A stretch of 64,000 bases of DNA from Stictocephala bisonia. Its lineage: Eukaryota > Arthropoda > Insecta > Hemiptera > Membracidae. Of this stretch, positions 1-10,486 are shown in pieces. Below the pieces are notes generated by a model. It did not search any database and was not told where the DNA came from. It worked only from the letters and a program-made list of their open reading frames with translations. The position numbers and the translations under genes were made by a program. Position 1 is the first letter of the stretch, and every line of letters begins with the position of its first letter. The stretch is from NCBI GenBank assembly GCA_035578905.1, contig JAQJVL010000254.1, forward strand, positions 1-64,000. The letters are read 5' to 3'.

Positions 1-805
1 GAATTTCTGGGTGGCAGATTACGAACTCCTGGGTTGTGAACTAAAAATTTGTCCTTTACATCAAATGTTGGGGTTTCTGGGGGATGAACTTTCATCCAGT
101 TACTAGTTTTAGATACATTAGCCTGTGTGGAAGTGCTGGGTTGTGGTTGATCAATTTCGTTATCTCCAGATTCAGAAGAGTTAAGATGTAGGTTAGGCCT
201 AGAAACTGTGTCAACTGGTTGTCTTTTTCTATTTATATTAGACTGGCTCACCTGTACAATATGATCGGTGAATGAGGTGTCACTATTCTCGTTTTCAGAG
301 GGCTCATATAATTCTCCACTACTTGAGAAACATCTGAATTATAGTTTTCCACTTCAGATCCAAAATCTGAATCGTCACTAGTAATATCACTATTAGACTC
401 ATCTAAAGCCCCTCTAATAGCACTTGAATCACTTAGTTCACTCATTGCTGATATTATGAACTCTAAATACTTCTAAATATCTCAATTCACATCTAAAATA
501 ATATGTAAACAACAACACAATACAAACACCTGACGGAACGAACTGAGTGAGTGCCGCCAACGCCTGCTAGACTGATCCAATCAAAACATCTGTATTATCG
601 ACTAGCCTACTCGGTTAAAATTTCTAAGAAATGCATCGATAGTTTGTTATTTCGATAGACATTTTATTCTCGAGTAATACTATATGAAATACATTACGAT
701 ACGATAAGAATTAATGATGGTGCATTTGTTTTACCGGACCAATGTTTTAATCGTCGAAGAAAAGAAAACAAATCGTCTCGATCGAGATAATTAGCATTTG
801 GAGGG
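1..805 (-). mobile_element. piggyBac-type element, 5' part (runs off window start)
   Basis: On the minus strand a start codon at 445 opens an acidic, Ser/Asp-rich N-terminus typical of piggyBac transposases. The frame hits a stop at 248-250, but a neighbouring frame stays open from about 330 to the window edge and contains NWMKVHPPETP and a DKFLVHNPGVRNLP stretch, as in the N-terminal part of PGBD4-like transposases. A single frameshift near 325-330 would join the two frames. The outer border is a TTAA at 806-809 followed on the minus strand by CCCTCC, the usual piggyBac start. The catalytic domain would lie to the left, outside the window. Family assignment is by remembered motif; the frameshift suggests a dead copy. 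Confidence 0.6.
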
Positions 806-819
806 TTAAGCTAGCAGAT

Positions 820-1340
820 AAAGCTATTCACTGATGAAGTGGTTTGGGATTGGTTATCTTCACCGGCAACATGCAGAATAACTTCTTGAATGTCCAGTGC
901 AGTCACAGTTAACATGTTCTGTACATGATTTTCTATACAATTTTTGGCTCTGGAGGTCAGACAGAACTCTTACAGCTTTTTTGTAGGAGTAAAATTCTTT
1001 TTAAATTTGTGACAGACGGTCCCCAAATTATTAGGTCATCTCGGAAATAAATCTAAAACAGAGAATTGTATGCTGTTTTGGGAGTTTGATGGTTGGTAAG
1101 TGATTTAATTAGTTTTATCACAAACAGACAGTGTTAAATGCTTACTAGTTATGTCAAGATGTGATAACCAAAAGAGATCTCATCTAGATGTTATTCCAAG
1201 GTATTTTATTCGCTCCTCCATTTCAATGTCAGGGAGGATCAATACATCCTTTCTCTACTTCAAAATGCCTTGTTTTGATTTTGACGAGTTCTCTGCCAGG
1301 TCGTTCCCAAATCAGTATTGTTAGGCCTTGTTTAACAATA
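820..1340 (-). pseudogene. non-LTR retrotransposon RT C-terminal fragment
   Basis: Minus-strand frames, with several shifts, give the order of motifs found after the catalytic core in Jockey/CR1-like reverse transcriptases: EERIKYLGI (about 1190-1215), a WGPSV segment, then RILLLQKKAVRVLSDL and an ILTV...IQEVILHV stretch down to about 850. No frame is intact and the 5' part (endonuclease, FADD) is absent, so this is a 5'-truncated relic. It lies downstream of the last visible bromodomain-gene exon on the same strand. Confidence 0.5.
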
Positions 1341-1464
1341 CTGATGCTATTTTTTTTGTATATTAATCAGTGATATACAATGCCTAATTACATGGGTCTT
1401 ATTTAAATTTTAACCCTCAAAGCATCACATAACATTACTCTGACTAAATTTTCTATATACTTAC

Positions 1465-1633
1465 TCGGGTAGAGAGGAGAGCTTGTTTTCAAACATCTGC
1501 TCCAGCTTCAGGGCACGCTTTGATAGAGCATCACAAGGTCCCCAGTACTGGTAGCAGTTCTCCAGCATGAGTCTTATGTCACTTGCCACGTCTTTAACAG
1601 TCTTATACTCTTCCTCTAAGAACTTGCGTTCCA
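1465..1633 (-). CDS. bromodomain gene, fourth visible exon (C-terminal half of bromodomain)
   Basis: This exon encodes VERKFLEEEYKTVKDVASDI, then RLMLENCYQYWGP and SKRALKLEQMFENKLSSLP: helices B and C of a bromodomain, with the NCYQYWGP segment holding the acetyl-lysine-contacting Asn. Minus-strand borders are a TTTTCAG acceptor and a GTAAGT donor. It takes a codon begun in the 11888-12009 exon (G|TG) and leaves two bases (GA) for the next exon. That exon was not found above position 1, so the gene continues outside the window. The CYxYWGP and LKLEQ pattern recalls the BRD10/KIAA2026 class, but this is from memory and only tentative. Bromodomain proteins bind acetylated histones in the nucleus. 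Confidence 0.8.
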
Positions 1634-3065
1634 CTGAAAACACAATCATACAATTGTTTATAAACTACAACCGACATTGTAAAATTGAAAGATAGTCAAG
1701 GCAATCAGACTAAACATTTTCAACTAGACAATAACATGATTACTAAATAAAAAATTGTACCTTCTTAATTACTGCCACTATTGTGCTTCTTTTACTTGCT
1801 TTTCATCAAAATAAAGAATTTAAGATGAAAAAGAAACTGCATGATTTCATAAGCTTGTTATTAATTCATAGTTGTTTTAACAATTATCAGTTTGAATTAT
1901 CCATATCTAATTGCAAAATTTACTTATCTTCCACAATCGCACGAAACATGACAGAACATTATGATAATGTTTCTATAAGTATTGATCCATTAAAAATGTC
2001 TCCTCAGTAAAGCTAGGATTGATAAGACTGCAGAGGACATTCGTCAATGGGAGGAGACTGCTCCAGCGAGATTCCTCCAGTGTCCAGCTGGAGTCTTTTT
2101 GTTCACTTCTTATTTAAGGCTTATTATTCTCGGATCTGGTTTTCGAACCGATCCCTTATTGAGAGGCCCATCTTACCTTAACTGGTCACAATAATCATTT
2201 AAGTTCACAATCATAGAATATAGGTTTCATTAATATTTTGTGTAAGAAAGAGCGCTTAACCTTGTGTCGATGCATCCAGTAATCACAAACTAAAATTGAT
2301 GGTTGCAGGAAAATCCAAAAAAGTACCTTCAAAAACATGAAATCAGAAGAACTACCAGTTGATTACAAAGCTCACGAGAATGGTTGTCATGAGAAATCTT
2401 TATGGAATGGAATCATGAAAACTTTGTTCCAAGTGTAAAATCCTGTTTACAGAAAAAAATTTCCATAAAAGCACTTCTCTTATTGGATAACGACGAAGAC
2501 GAAGAAAACATGAAAGTGGAACAGTGCCGGACTGGCCAGGTCGGCAAGTCGGCAAATGCCGAGGGCCCAGGGCCCAAGGGGCCCTCGGGCCTCAAGTGAA
2601 AAAAAAACTATGTGTATATCGAAATAAAATAATACTTTGCAAATTAGCTATATGTAATTATAAGAACTAGTTGTTGGTATGAAATTATCTGCTAGAACAC
2701 GAATAGTACACTATCACTTTATTATGCGTAGCAGATTGTATTGTTGTCATATAAAAATATGTTGGTACCGTACCATTGGACTATTTTACTATCCGTCCAT
2801 CGAGCTACAGGCGCCCGCCGCGCCGCGCCATTCATATCAGCTGTGAGCAGCTCATGTCGCGACATGTCCTATGGCTGGCGTCTGTTCGTCTGCATTCTGC
2901 AACTGTGTGGTTAGTCTATTCATACACTCACTGTGAAGTGCACGTTCGCAACTCTGTATTTTTTCTTTTTTAATAATTTTGATATTGCAGCGTAGTGCAT
3001 AGTTTAGTTTAGTGTGTAGTTTAGTGATGTAGTTATAGTGTATTATTTATTAAAATATTTAAAAA

Positions 3066-3223
3066 ATGAATAGACCGCCTAGGCCAAGTGGGGCTTTCAA
3101 GCGAAAACTTAAGAAGGAACGAGAGGTCAATTTAAAGAAATCAAATAGTTTTAGATTCGTACTTTTCTATCACTGGTTCAAGTTCACAGCCTCAACAACT
3201 TGCAGATAAGCACAATGCATCAG
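3066..3223 (+). pseudogene. hAT transposase exon 1 (frameshifted)
   Basis: ATG at 3066 opens a basic N-terminus (MNRPPRPSGAFKRKLKKERE) of the type seen in ZMYM1-like hAT transposases. Near 3157 the frame must slip by one to reach SYFSITGSSSQPQQLADKH, which then ends in TCAG|GTACGA with one base left over. That phase fits the acceptor at 4270-4271, so the exon join is credible and one frameshift is the only defect seen here. Confidence 0.55.
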
Positions 3224-3360
3224 GTACGATAATTTTAATTGTTATCAGGGCCGCCCAGAAAAATGTTGGGCCCCTGTAAATATTTAGAACCTTCACGCAC
3301 CTTTTTTCAAGTAGTTTTGACCTTAAATGTCGCTCTAAAGCAACTTCAAAAAGTAGGCCT

Positions 3361-3443
3361 AATTGTGTATGGGTACTATTGTACGTGTATGGGTGGGCAG
3401 GTGGGTTAGTACTATTGTACGTGTATGGGTGGGTGGGTGGGTC
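3361..3443 (+). repeat. G-rich minisatellite with a four-tract G-quadruplex motif
   Basis: Two units of about 40 bases share TACTATTGTACGTGTATGGG followed by runs of GGGT. Positions 3427-3441 are four G3 tracts separated by single T (GGGTGGGTGGGTGGG), a textbook quadruplex-forming pattern. Related units recur at 19093-19190 (opposite strand), 46838-46975 and, decayed, at 51100-51155. Confidence 0.7.
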
Positions 3444-4271
3444 TTGTGACTAACCAGCAATTAGACATTCTCTATGGTACAGAGCCACTGGTTTGTCAGA
3501 CTTGTAACTAGTGTCAGGTTAGGTAGGTTTTTTTGGAAAGTTGAAAAAAATAAAAAAGGGGATTTTCATATGCTGTATATTAATTTAGGTTTAACTTTTT
3601 TTAATACTAGGTCTATTAATCTTGTAATTTGTGATTTTTTTAAAATTGTAAGTTTCCATTCCATAGTGAAAATACAACTACTACTTTTAGTGTAGTAAGG
3701 TAACTTACACACTAAAAGTCATTCGTGACTTTAAAGCGAGTAATTTTTATTATAAATTTTAATCTTACAATTAACTAACTACTAGACTCATTAGTCATAA
3801 TAATATTATCTTGTAGTTTATTAAGGGATTAATGGCCAGTGACACTGACACCTGGGCACGACCTTTTTACAGCCCCCCCCCTCCAAATAAAAACAGCTTT
3901 CGAATTTGGAAACACTTGTGTAAAATATCAGATTTCGAGTCACCGTCGTGTTTGTTGGGGGGGTGAGGGTGTAAAACATATTAAGCACGCCTGATACTTG
4001 TGTAATTCTTTAACTTTTAACTGGTGTTGTCTTTGATGTATCCCTTAATAAGTTTTCTTAACAAATCTTATTTAAGTTAAATAATTTTTCCCTGGGTTGG
4101 CTATTTTGTCAACTTTTAAACGTTGCTTTAAACAATGCAACAACGGACATCAACAACTTTTTGAACACTGCCTTTTTGGTGGTTTGTTAGTTTTTCTAAT
4201 TTTTTAAATTCCTTAAAACATTTTATTTTAACGTTTCTAATAGTTTCTATTATTAAAAATGTTGCTCTCAG

Positions 4272-6944
4272 GTGAAAAGCAAGAAGAAAAAACACAGTTT
4301 CTGTCACACTCAGACTCCGAACAACCCAATAAGGATACAAGTTCAATTAATTTGGATTCCGAAGATAAACCAGCTAGTACCGATGCAACTTTTATTGCTG
4401 AAGAGAACAATAGTTCATCAGAATCAGATGGAGAAAGCAGTGGTGATGAAGATAAATCTGTTGGAAACCTAGCCCATTTTATAAGCCCGAATGTAAATGA
4501 TCCTATTACGCTTAAAAGAGCATTCTTGAAACAGCATCCTATCCAAGCGCATCATGTACAAAGGAAAAAACTTCCCTTCGATCCCAGTAATCTTTACTAC
4601 AGGACTTTACCTAGTGGGGAGAAAGTCCAAAGAAAATGGCTTTCATACTCTTTTGAAATAAATAAAGTGTTTTGTTCAACATGCATGGCCTGTGGTGGAA
4701 AAGACAACAGGGAATCCTCATTCATTTCTGGACATGAAGTGACATACAAACATATATACAAGGCTGTGGAAATTCACGAAAATTCGCGATACCATCAAAG
4801 TTCTGTCACAGCAGCTCTTCAGCTGTGCAAAGAACAAGATATTGAATCTTATCTGAACATAAATCAAGCAAAATATCGAGAAAAGCAAATTGAAATGAGG
4901 AGGCAAGTTCTTCAACGCCTTATAGACATAACTCTTTTTATTGGAAGACAAGGGTTGGCTTACAGGGGGAATGAAGAGGCAAGTCATTCTCTTGGCCAAA
5001 CAGGAAATCATGGAAACTTTTTAGAGATGGTGTTACTTATTTCAGAATACGATGTGATATTAAAGACCCACGTTGAACAGTGCATAGAAGAAAGTAAGAA
5101 GAAAAGAATCAAGAAACTACAAAAGAGTGAACAATCGAGGAGTGGGAAGGCGCATTCTGGGAGAGGATCATTGGTAACTTTCTTATCAAAAACGTTTATT
5201 AACAAATTAATAAAAACAATCGGCACGATTGGAAGGCAAATGATTTTAAAAGATTTATCGGATAGCATAATCTGCAGTTTAATGATTGATTCTACACAAG
5301 ATATAGCAGTCATGGACCAGCTAGCGATTTGTGTTAGATATGTTGTTCAAGGAAAGGTTTATGAACGTCTCCTTGACTTATGTGACATAAAAGATTCTAG
5401 TGGACAGGAACTATTCCAGAAAATTAAAACAGATTTGACTAAATATGGAATTCCCATCACAAATGTAGTTGCATGTTCCTTCGATGGGGCTGCGAACATG
5501 AAAGGGTGCTATAATGGATTACAAGCCCATTTGAAGAAAGAAAACCCCAATATAATATACACTCACTGCATGGCACATGTATTGAATTTGGTTGTGGCGG
5601 ACTCTTCAGTAAATTGTCTTCAGACAGAAAATCTGTTTGGTTTGGTGGAAGAAACAGCTTGTTTCTTTAGTCAGTCTTACAAAAGAATGACAGTTTGGAC
5701 GGAGAACACAAGAGCACGTTTTAAAGGCCAAGAAAAGCTATATAGGCTAAAAAAAATCGGCGCAACTAGATGGTGGAGCAAGCACAAAGCACTAAATTCC
5801 ATAGTTGACTTTGAGTCACTCTTGGACATAAAAGATTTTGACTTCAATGAATCTTGGAAGTTGATAAATCTGTTTCATGTACTAATAGACATTTCTAAAG
5901 GAAACTTTGACTGTAAAACGAAGTTTACAGCTCGAACACTCATTAGCCAGTGGACCAAATTTGAAAATATATTCACTTCTTCTGTCATCTTAGATTTATT
6001 CAAAGCAACTTCCCCAGTGTCTGTCTATTTACAGAGCAAAAATATGGATTATTCTGTAGCATGGAGTTTAGTAGAAAGTTTGTTACAACAAATCCGAAAA
6101 ATGAGAGACGAGGCTAATTTTGATAGACTACTATCAATGTGTAAAAAGTACACTACTTGTATCAACGAACACTTTGAAGACACCAGTGAGTTATAAATGG
6201 AAGTGGATTTCCCAGAAAAAAGAATTGGGAAGAAAAAGAAAATGCCAGGAGAACTTACTCAGGATGAATCAAATTTCATTTCTCCAACACAAAAGTTTAA
6301 AGCTCTAAACTTTAATATTTTGGATTGTGCTGTGAACAGTATTGAGGAACGCTTTGTAGTGAATGAGGATTTATTACGAGACTGTGCTGTTTTGGATCCC
6401 AAAAACTTTGAATAACTTCAGTCTTGATATGTCTACAACTTCATTAACAAAGTTAGCAGATGTAACCAAAAGTAGTAGATCTGAACTTATCACGGAACTC
6501 AAACAGTTTGCTACCAACTATGACGTATTTAAGTTATCTTTGGTAAAAGATCGTGATGCAAATTTGTCTTGTGAAGAACAATGGTTGGCTGGTAATGATG
6601 GTTCTCTATGTCAAATTGAAACAAACGTTAAGTGTTCACAATGTTTATCATGTGCATTCACAGTATTATATGATCTGTCCTCTCAATCAGGTATTTTCAA
6701 TAATTTATATTCAGCATATAAATACTTACTATCTATCCCATGTACTCAAGTTTCTTGTGAAAGAGTGTTTTCAAAACTAAAAATCATAAAAACAAAGCTG
6801 AGAAATTCTTTAGGCCAAGAGCTTTTGAGTAATTTAATCCTAATGAATTGTGAAAGGGATTTGTTTAAAATCATTAATAAGAATCAGGTTATAGACGAAA
6901 TCGCTTGCTCAAGTGAAGAACTAAAAACAAAATTAATGTTTTAA
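4272..6944 (+). pseudogene. hAT transposase main exon (ZMYM1/TTF-type), one stop and one frameshift
   Basis: The exon follows a CTCAG acceptor and continues the frame of exon 1. Seen in order: a Ser/Asp-rich region; a TTF-type zinc-finger stretch (KWLSYSFEINKVFCSTCMAC through HENSRYHQSS); the RNase H-like core with LMIDSTQDIA (first Asp), CSFDGAANMKG (second Asp region), THCMAHVLNLVV and TRWWSKHKA; and a C-terminal hAT dimerisation segment, SIPCTQVSCERVFSKLK. The reading frame has an in-frame TAA at 6194-6196 and a +1 shift near 6405-6415; it then runs to a stop at 6942-6944. With only these defects plus the exon-1 slip it is a young or barely dead copy. Alternatively, some defects may be assembly errors. 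Confidence 0.8.
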
Positions 6945-7754
6945 TCGTTCTCTTTGAAGTTGGAACCAATTGGAGTTTTTAATTAAGTTGTTAATATAAT
7001 AAATAAAGTTATTTAAAAATATATATGCGTTGTACACATTTAAAACCTAATTTTCTGAAATTATAAGGTATTTACAAAATGATTTCTTTGTAGGCCTAAT
7101 GTATTTAAACTAGTGTGAACCACATACATGATTAGGATGGTGTATGTAGGCAGGGGAAATGGGGGCCCACTAAAACATTTTGCCGAGGGCCCAGAAAGCT
7201 GCCAGTCCGGCACTGAAGTGGAAACCAAAGATCAGACTCTTGATCAGAACGTCATAAAGACCATGAAAATGCACTATGAAAAAAGATTGTTAATGGACAT
7301 TGTAAGCAACCCAGAACATAACATTTCATCGTTGATAACAACATTTAACATTAAAGACAGTGATAAATTCAGCATATTCTTGGGAACAAGTCACAACAAA
7401 GTTTTGATAATTTGGAAAAATGTTTGGCCTTCCAATCCTTTATTAAAAAGACTTTGTGTTTGAACCACAAGAAAATTACTAGTTTTTAGATTCTCTTTCC
7501 ATGATATATGGCCTTCAAAACAAACAATGTGACGGTGAACATTTAAAAATGAAACAAAAGGATATTATTAAGTAGTTTATGGATAAGTGACCAGCATATT
7601 GTGGATGAGGTTGTACAACAATCTGACAGTCCAGACGACATTGACACAATTGAGCAATCAGTGCCATCTACAGAGTCTTTCACTGTCAGCTGTAACGAAG
7701 CAATGTTGGCTGCTACAACTTTACTACAATGGGCTGAGGAGATAGATATAGTCG

Positions 7755-7956
7755 GCGAGTCACGAGAAGTCCTCTGAAATTCATGCTTCTGTGATATTGA
7801 AGGCGCTGATTTCCATTGAAACAGCACAAGTCAATAGTATACATATCATAATTAGTAATTAAGACAGGTACACTACATGACTTGTGCTGTTTCAATGGAA
7901 ATCAGCGCCTTCAATATCACAAAGACATAAAGTTCAGAAGACTTCTCGTGACTCGC
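7755..7956. repeat. 79-bp inverted repeat arms around a 44-bp loop
   Basis: Positions 7755-7833 and 7878-7956 are near-complementary arms; for example GCGAGTCACGAGAAG at 7755-7769 is mirrored at 7942-7956. The left arm is the 3' end of the Tigger transposase frame, so the right arm is an inverted copy of the transposase tail. RNA from this stretch could form a long hairpin. Confidence 0.85.
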
Positions 7957-8139
7957 TGACAGTCAGAATGGAGAATATTGTTACATTAAAATCACTCCAA
8001 GAGAAAATTATGAAAGGCTCTTTTAAATCCAAGTTGCAAAAGACTATCAATGATATTTCAAGAAATAACAAAACCTCGTTTAAAAGTTATAAGTTTTTAG
8101 AATTTACTTATCAGTGTTTTGTTTTTTTTTGTAGTTAAG

Positions 8140-9240
8140 ATGTAGTAGTTTAACTTGCCTTTTAAGGTGAACGAGTACTTTTTGCAAACTCAGACTGTAT
8201 TTATGAGTTTTAAATATAAGGTAAGTGTTGTTTTGTATATTTTATACTCAAGTCAAGCAATATTAATTAAATAATCTCTATTGTTGTCTATTGTAATACC
8301 CAGGAATGATGTTTACTGGAGTACTCAGTGTGTGATTTGACTTATACAAGTGTCAGTCACACCAAAGGTGACAGATGCTGATCTCTTTGCCCCTAAACCC
8401 TCCGATCGGTAATTAAAATTTCCTAAACTGGCAGCCCGTTTTTTTACTTTTGCTGGCTTATAGTCAAAGATTTATAATAAATACTTGATAACAATAAACA
8501 TAATTGAATTTGATATTGTTGTGATCATAATAAACCATTATATCGTAGGAAAGACAACAATTAGCATAAACAGACGACATATTTGTTTCTACGTAGATAC
8601 TATGCTTTCCAGATTTATAACTTATGTTTTTTGAACATTACATTGACCTAACTAAACAAAAATTTATAAAAAAAGGTATTTTACAGCATACATATAATTT
8701 TCGGTAGTTACTTTTGATTGTAACTATTCTTTCTTTTATTGTTTGAAATTACATATAACTTTTTGTTCGGGAAAAAAGTAAATTAGAATTTGCCAATGTG
8801 GTTTATTAGATATAATCTAACGGTTATACATTCTACATTTCAAGATATCATACTGTTTCAAAATTGGTGTAGTTTTATAACATATATAGACATTTCTATC
8901 TAGGTTTTATAGGCCTATTATTATTATTATTACATATGAGACGCCGACACAACGTTGTTGGTATTTTAAGGCAAATATGAATGGTTATATGAGTGTGGAT
9001 GACCTAGATAGTACACAAAAAAATAAAATGGGTCATCACAGTTCAAGTAAGCAATCTCACAAATATTTATCATTATTATTCAAATATTACCAATTTAAAC
9101 AAAATATAATAACAGATAAAAGATACTAATTTGTAAGCATAGCGTATATTTATAAATTATACATACCCAAACAACGGCCAAAAAAGTCAAAACAATGACC
9201 CAAACAAATGTTGTACTTCAAACACTTATTAGCTATAATA
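8140..9240. other. intronic DNA with no recognised gene
   Basis: AT-rich sequence inside the 10-kb bromodomain-gene intron. No supported coding region was found. A weak antisense match to the local SINE tail (GACGCCGAC and AATGAGTG-like words) appears at about 8938-9005. From 9240 to 9620 it grades into A/T-rich simple sequence with AATAAT runs, whose minus-strand open frame is low-complexity and not a gene. Confidence 0.6.
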
Positions 9241-9752
9241 ACACATTTATTTATTTTTTATTTACATGCTGTGATATACAGTTAAGAGACCATTTACACC
9301 AAAGCAGTTCAATCCATTATAAAGTTCACTGTGGAGGTTTTTGAGCTCACTTCATTTTCTTATGGATTAAAAGTATTAATACTTTCTCATAAATAAATAC
9401 GACAAAAAATAAATAATAATAATAATAAACAACAATAGTAATAACATGCGTACAAATTAACATTTTTTCTTTTTGATAGACTATGTAAATTGATAACAAA
9501 TAATAAATAACTATGATAATAATAACTAACAATAGTAATAACTTGTAAATGAATAAAAAATTTGTGACTAGACTATGTAAAATGATAACAAACAATAGAT
9601 AAACAAGTAACAAGAAATACCACTAACGATTCTTCATTGGCACACATATAAAGTGCAAAAATAGAGCTTGAATATAATGTAATTAAATAAAAATGAAGAA
9701 TATAGTACAGTATTAATTTAGTGATGGACAGAAAAATAGTTTATTCATGTAT

Positions 9753-9805
9753 TTAATATTATTAACCCAGCTAAACATTTTGTTTAGCTGGGTTAATAAT
9801 ATTAA
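9753..9805. repeat. perfect 25-bp hairpin with 3-base loop
   Basis: The left arm 9753-9777 and right arm 9781-9805 are exact reverse complements around a TTT loop; the core word is AACCCAGCTAAACA. It lies about 90 bases before the Penelope-like endonuclease fragment. Confidence 0.9.
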
Positions 9806-9855
9806 GTAAAAGAATTTTAATTAATAAATTTATTAATAAATTAATTTTAATAAAA

Positions 9856-9896
9856 GTTAATTAAAGTAAAAGAACAATACTTTTACTTTAATTAAC
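9856..9896. repeat. 17-bp inverted repeat with 7-base loop
   Basis: GTTAATTAAAGTAAAAG at 9856-9872 is the exact complement of 9880-9896. It abuts the start of the Penelope-like reading frame and with the 9753-9805 hairpin forms a double-hairpin boundary. Confidence 0.85.
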
Positions 9897-10331
9897 AAAC
9901 TATCCAACAAAGAAAATAAAAATAACAAATATGACAAATCTGGAATATATAAAATAAAATGCTCAGAATGCAATTCTTTTTACATAGGACAAACTGGAAG
10001 AACATTTAATTTACGTTACAAAGAACACATACAAGCCATAAGAAACAACAATTCAACATCAAATAAATCTAACTTTGCAGAACATATTCTCCAATCAAAT
10101 CACAGTTATCAAAATATAAATGAAAATGTTACAGTTTTAGAATACGAGAAGAAAGGAGAAAAAATGAATACAAAAGAAAATTTACACATATACATAAACA
10201 ATTATAATGATCCAAAGAACATATTAAATACACAAATTAACATGAACAATCCTATATACGAAAAAATAAGAGAAGTTAAAAAACATAAGAATCAAAAATG
10301 TAAAATTCAACTTACCCACACACTAAATTAA
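9894..10331 (+). pseudogene. Penelope-like element GIY-YIG endonuclease domain (5'-truncated)
   Basis: An open plus-strand frame of 146 codons, without a usable start codon, encodes GIYKIKCSECNSFYIGQTGR, then FNLRYKEHIQAIRNN, SNFAEHILQSNH and KGEKMNTKENLHIY. This is the GIY-YIG nuclease that forms the C-terminal domain of Penelope-like retroelements; the CSEC and YIGQTGR words are diagnostic from memory. The frame ends at a TAA (10329-10331). The reverse transcriptase part is missing, as expected of a 5'-truncated copy. Codon use is very A-rich. Downstream come about 70 bases of leader and the hammerhead-like motif at 10395-10445. Confidence 0.75.
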
Positions 10332-10394
10332 TCATATGTTATGTTATTTTCATCTGTTTTATTTTTATAATTTGTTAATTTATTTTAGGTTATA

Positions 10395-10445
10395 TTATTT
10401 ACTATCTGAAGATGGCCTAAGAGCCGAAACCGGTAATATTTTTTA
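10395..10445 (+). ncRNA. hammerhead-ribozyme-like motif in Penelope-like 3' end (candidate)
   Basis: CTGAAGA at 10406-10412 matches the CUGANGA core. GGC/GCC (10414-10416 and 10423-10425) can form stem II, GAA follows at 10426-10428, then self-complementary ACCGGT (10429-10434) as a minimal stem III and A at 10435 as the cleavage-site base. Stem I is weak: TAT/ATA only. There is one extra base (T10413) between the core and stem II. Penelope-like elements are known to carry minimal hammerhead motifs in their terminal repeats; activity of this copy is inferred, not shown. Confidence 0.4.
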
Positions 10446-10486
10446 TAAAAAATTAATAAAAGGGTACTTTATTATGTTTATCATTT

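Larger units (their letters stand above)
2522..7215 (+). mobile_element. hAT DNA transposon, complete, with 8-bp target duplication
   Basis: The ends are perfect 15-bp inverted repeats, CAGTGCCGGACTGGC at 2522-2536 and its complement at 7201-7215. They are flanked by identical 8-bp direct repeats AAGTGGAA at 2514-2521 and 7216-7223, the signature of hAT insertion. The 4694-bp element contains a GC-rich 5' leader (about 2800-2960), a spliced transposase gene on the plus strand, and a G-rich minisatellite at 3361-3443. It sits inside the Tigger remnant, which itself lies in the 10-kb intron of the minus-strand bromodomain gene. The intact duplications and TIRs imply a fairly recent insertion. 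Confidence 0.9.
2290..7960 (+). mobile_element. Tigger/pogo DNA transposon remnant, split by a hAT insertion
   Basis: Plus-strand frames flanking the hAT element read as a Tigger/jerky-type DDE transposase. Left of the insertion: FKNMKSEELPVDYKAHENG (about 2323-2380), then, one frame over, ENFVPSVKSCLQ and KALLLLDN (2420-2490). Right of it: IVSNPEHNISSLITTFNIKD, IIWKNVWP, and the acidic C-terminal tail NEAMLAATTLLQWAEEIDIV ending at about 7777. Frameshifts and the insertion make it dead. LLLLDN is normally followed by AP and the third catalytic Asp region; here the next residues are DEDEEN. The two halves meet exactly when the hAT and one 8-bp duplication are removed. Its terminal repeats were not identified. 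Confidence 0.65.

Noticed and set aside
2011..2200. Plus-strand open stretch KARIDKTAEDIRQWEETAP...
   Set aside because: No family was recognised and no splice partners were seen; it could be old transposon DNA, so no call was made.
9347..9613. Minus-strand 88-codon frame of hydrophobic/Tyr residues
   Set aside because: Low-complexity AAT/TAT repeats produce it; no family motif.
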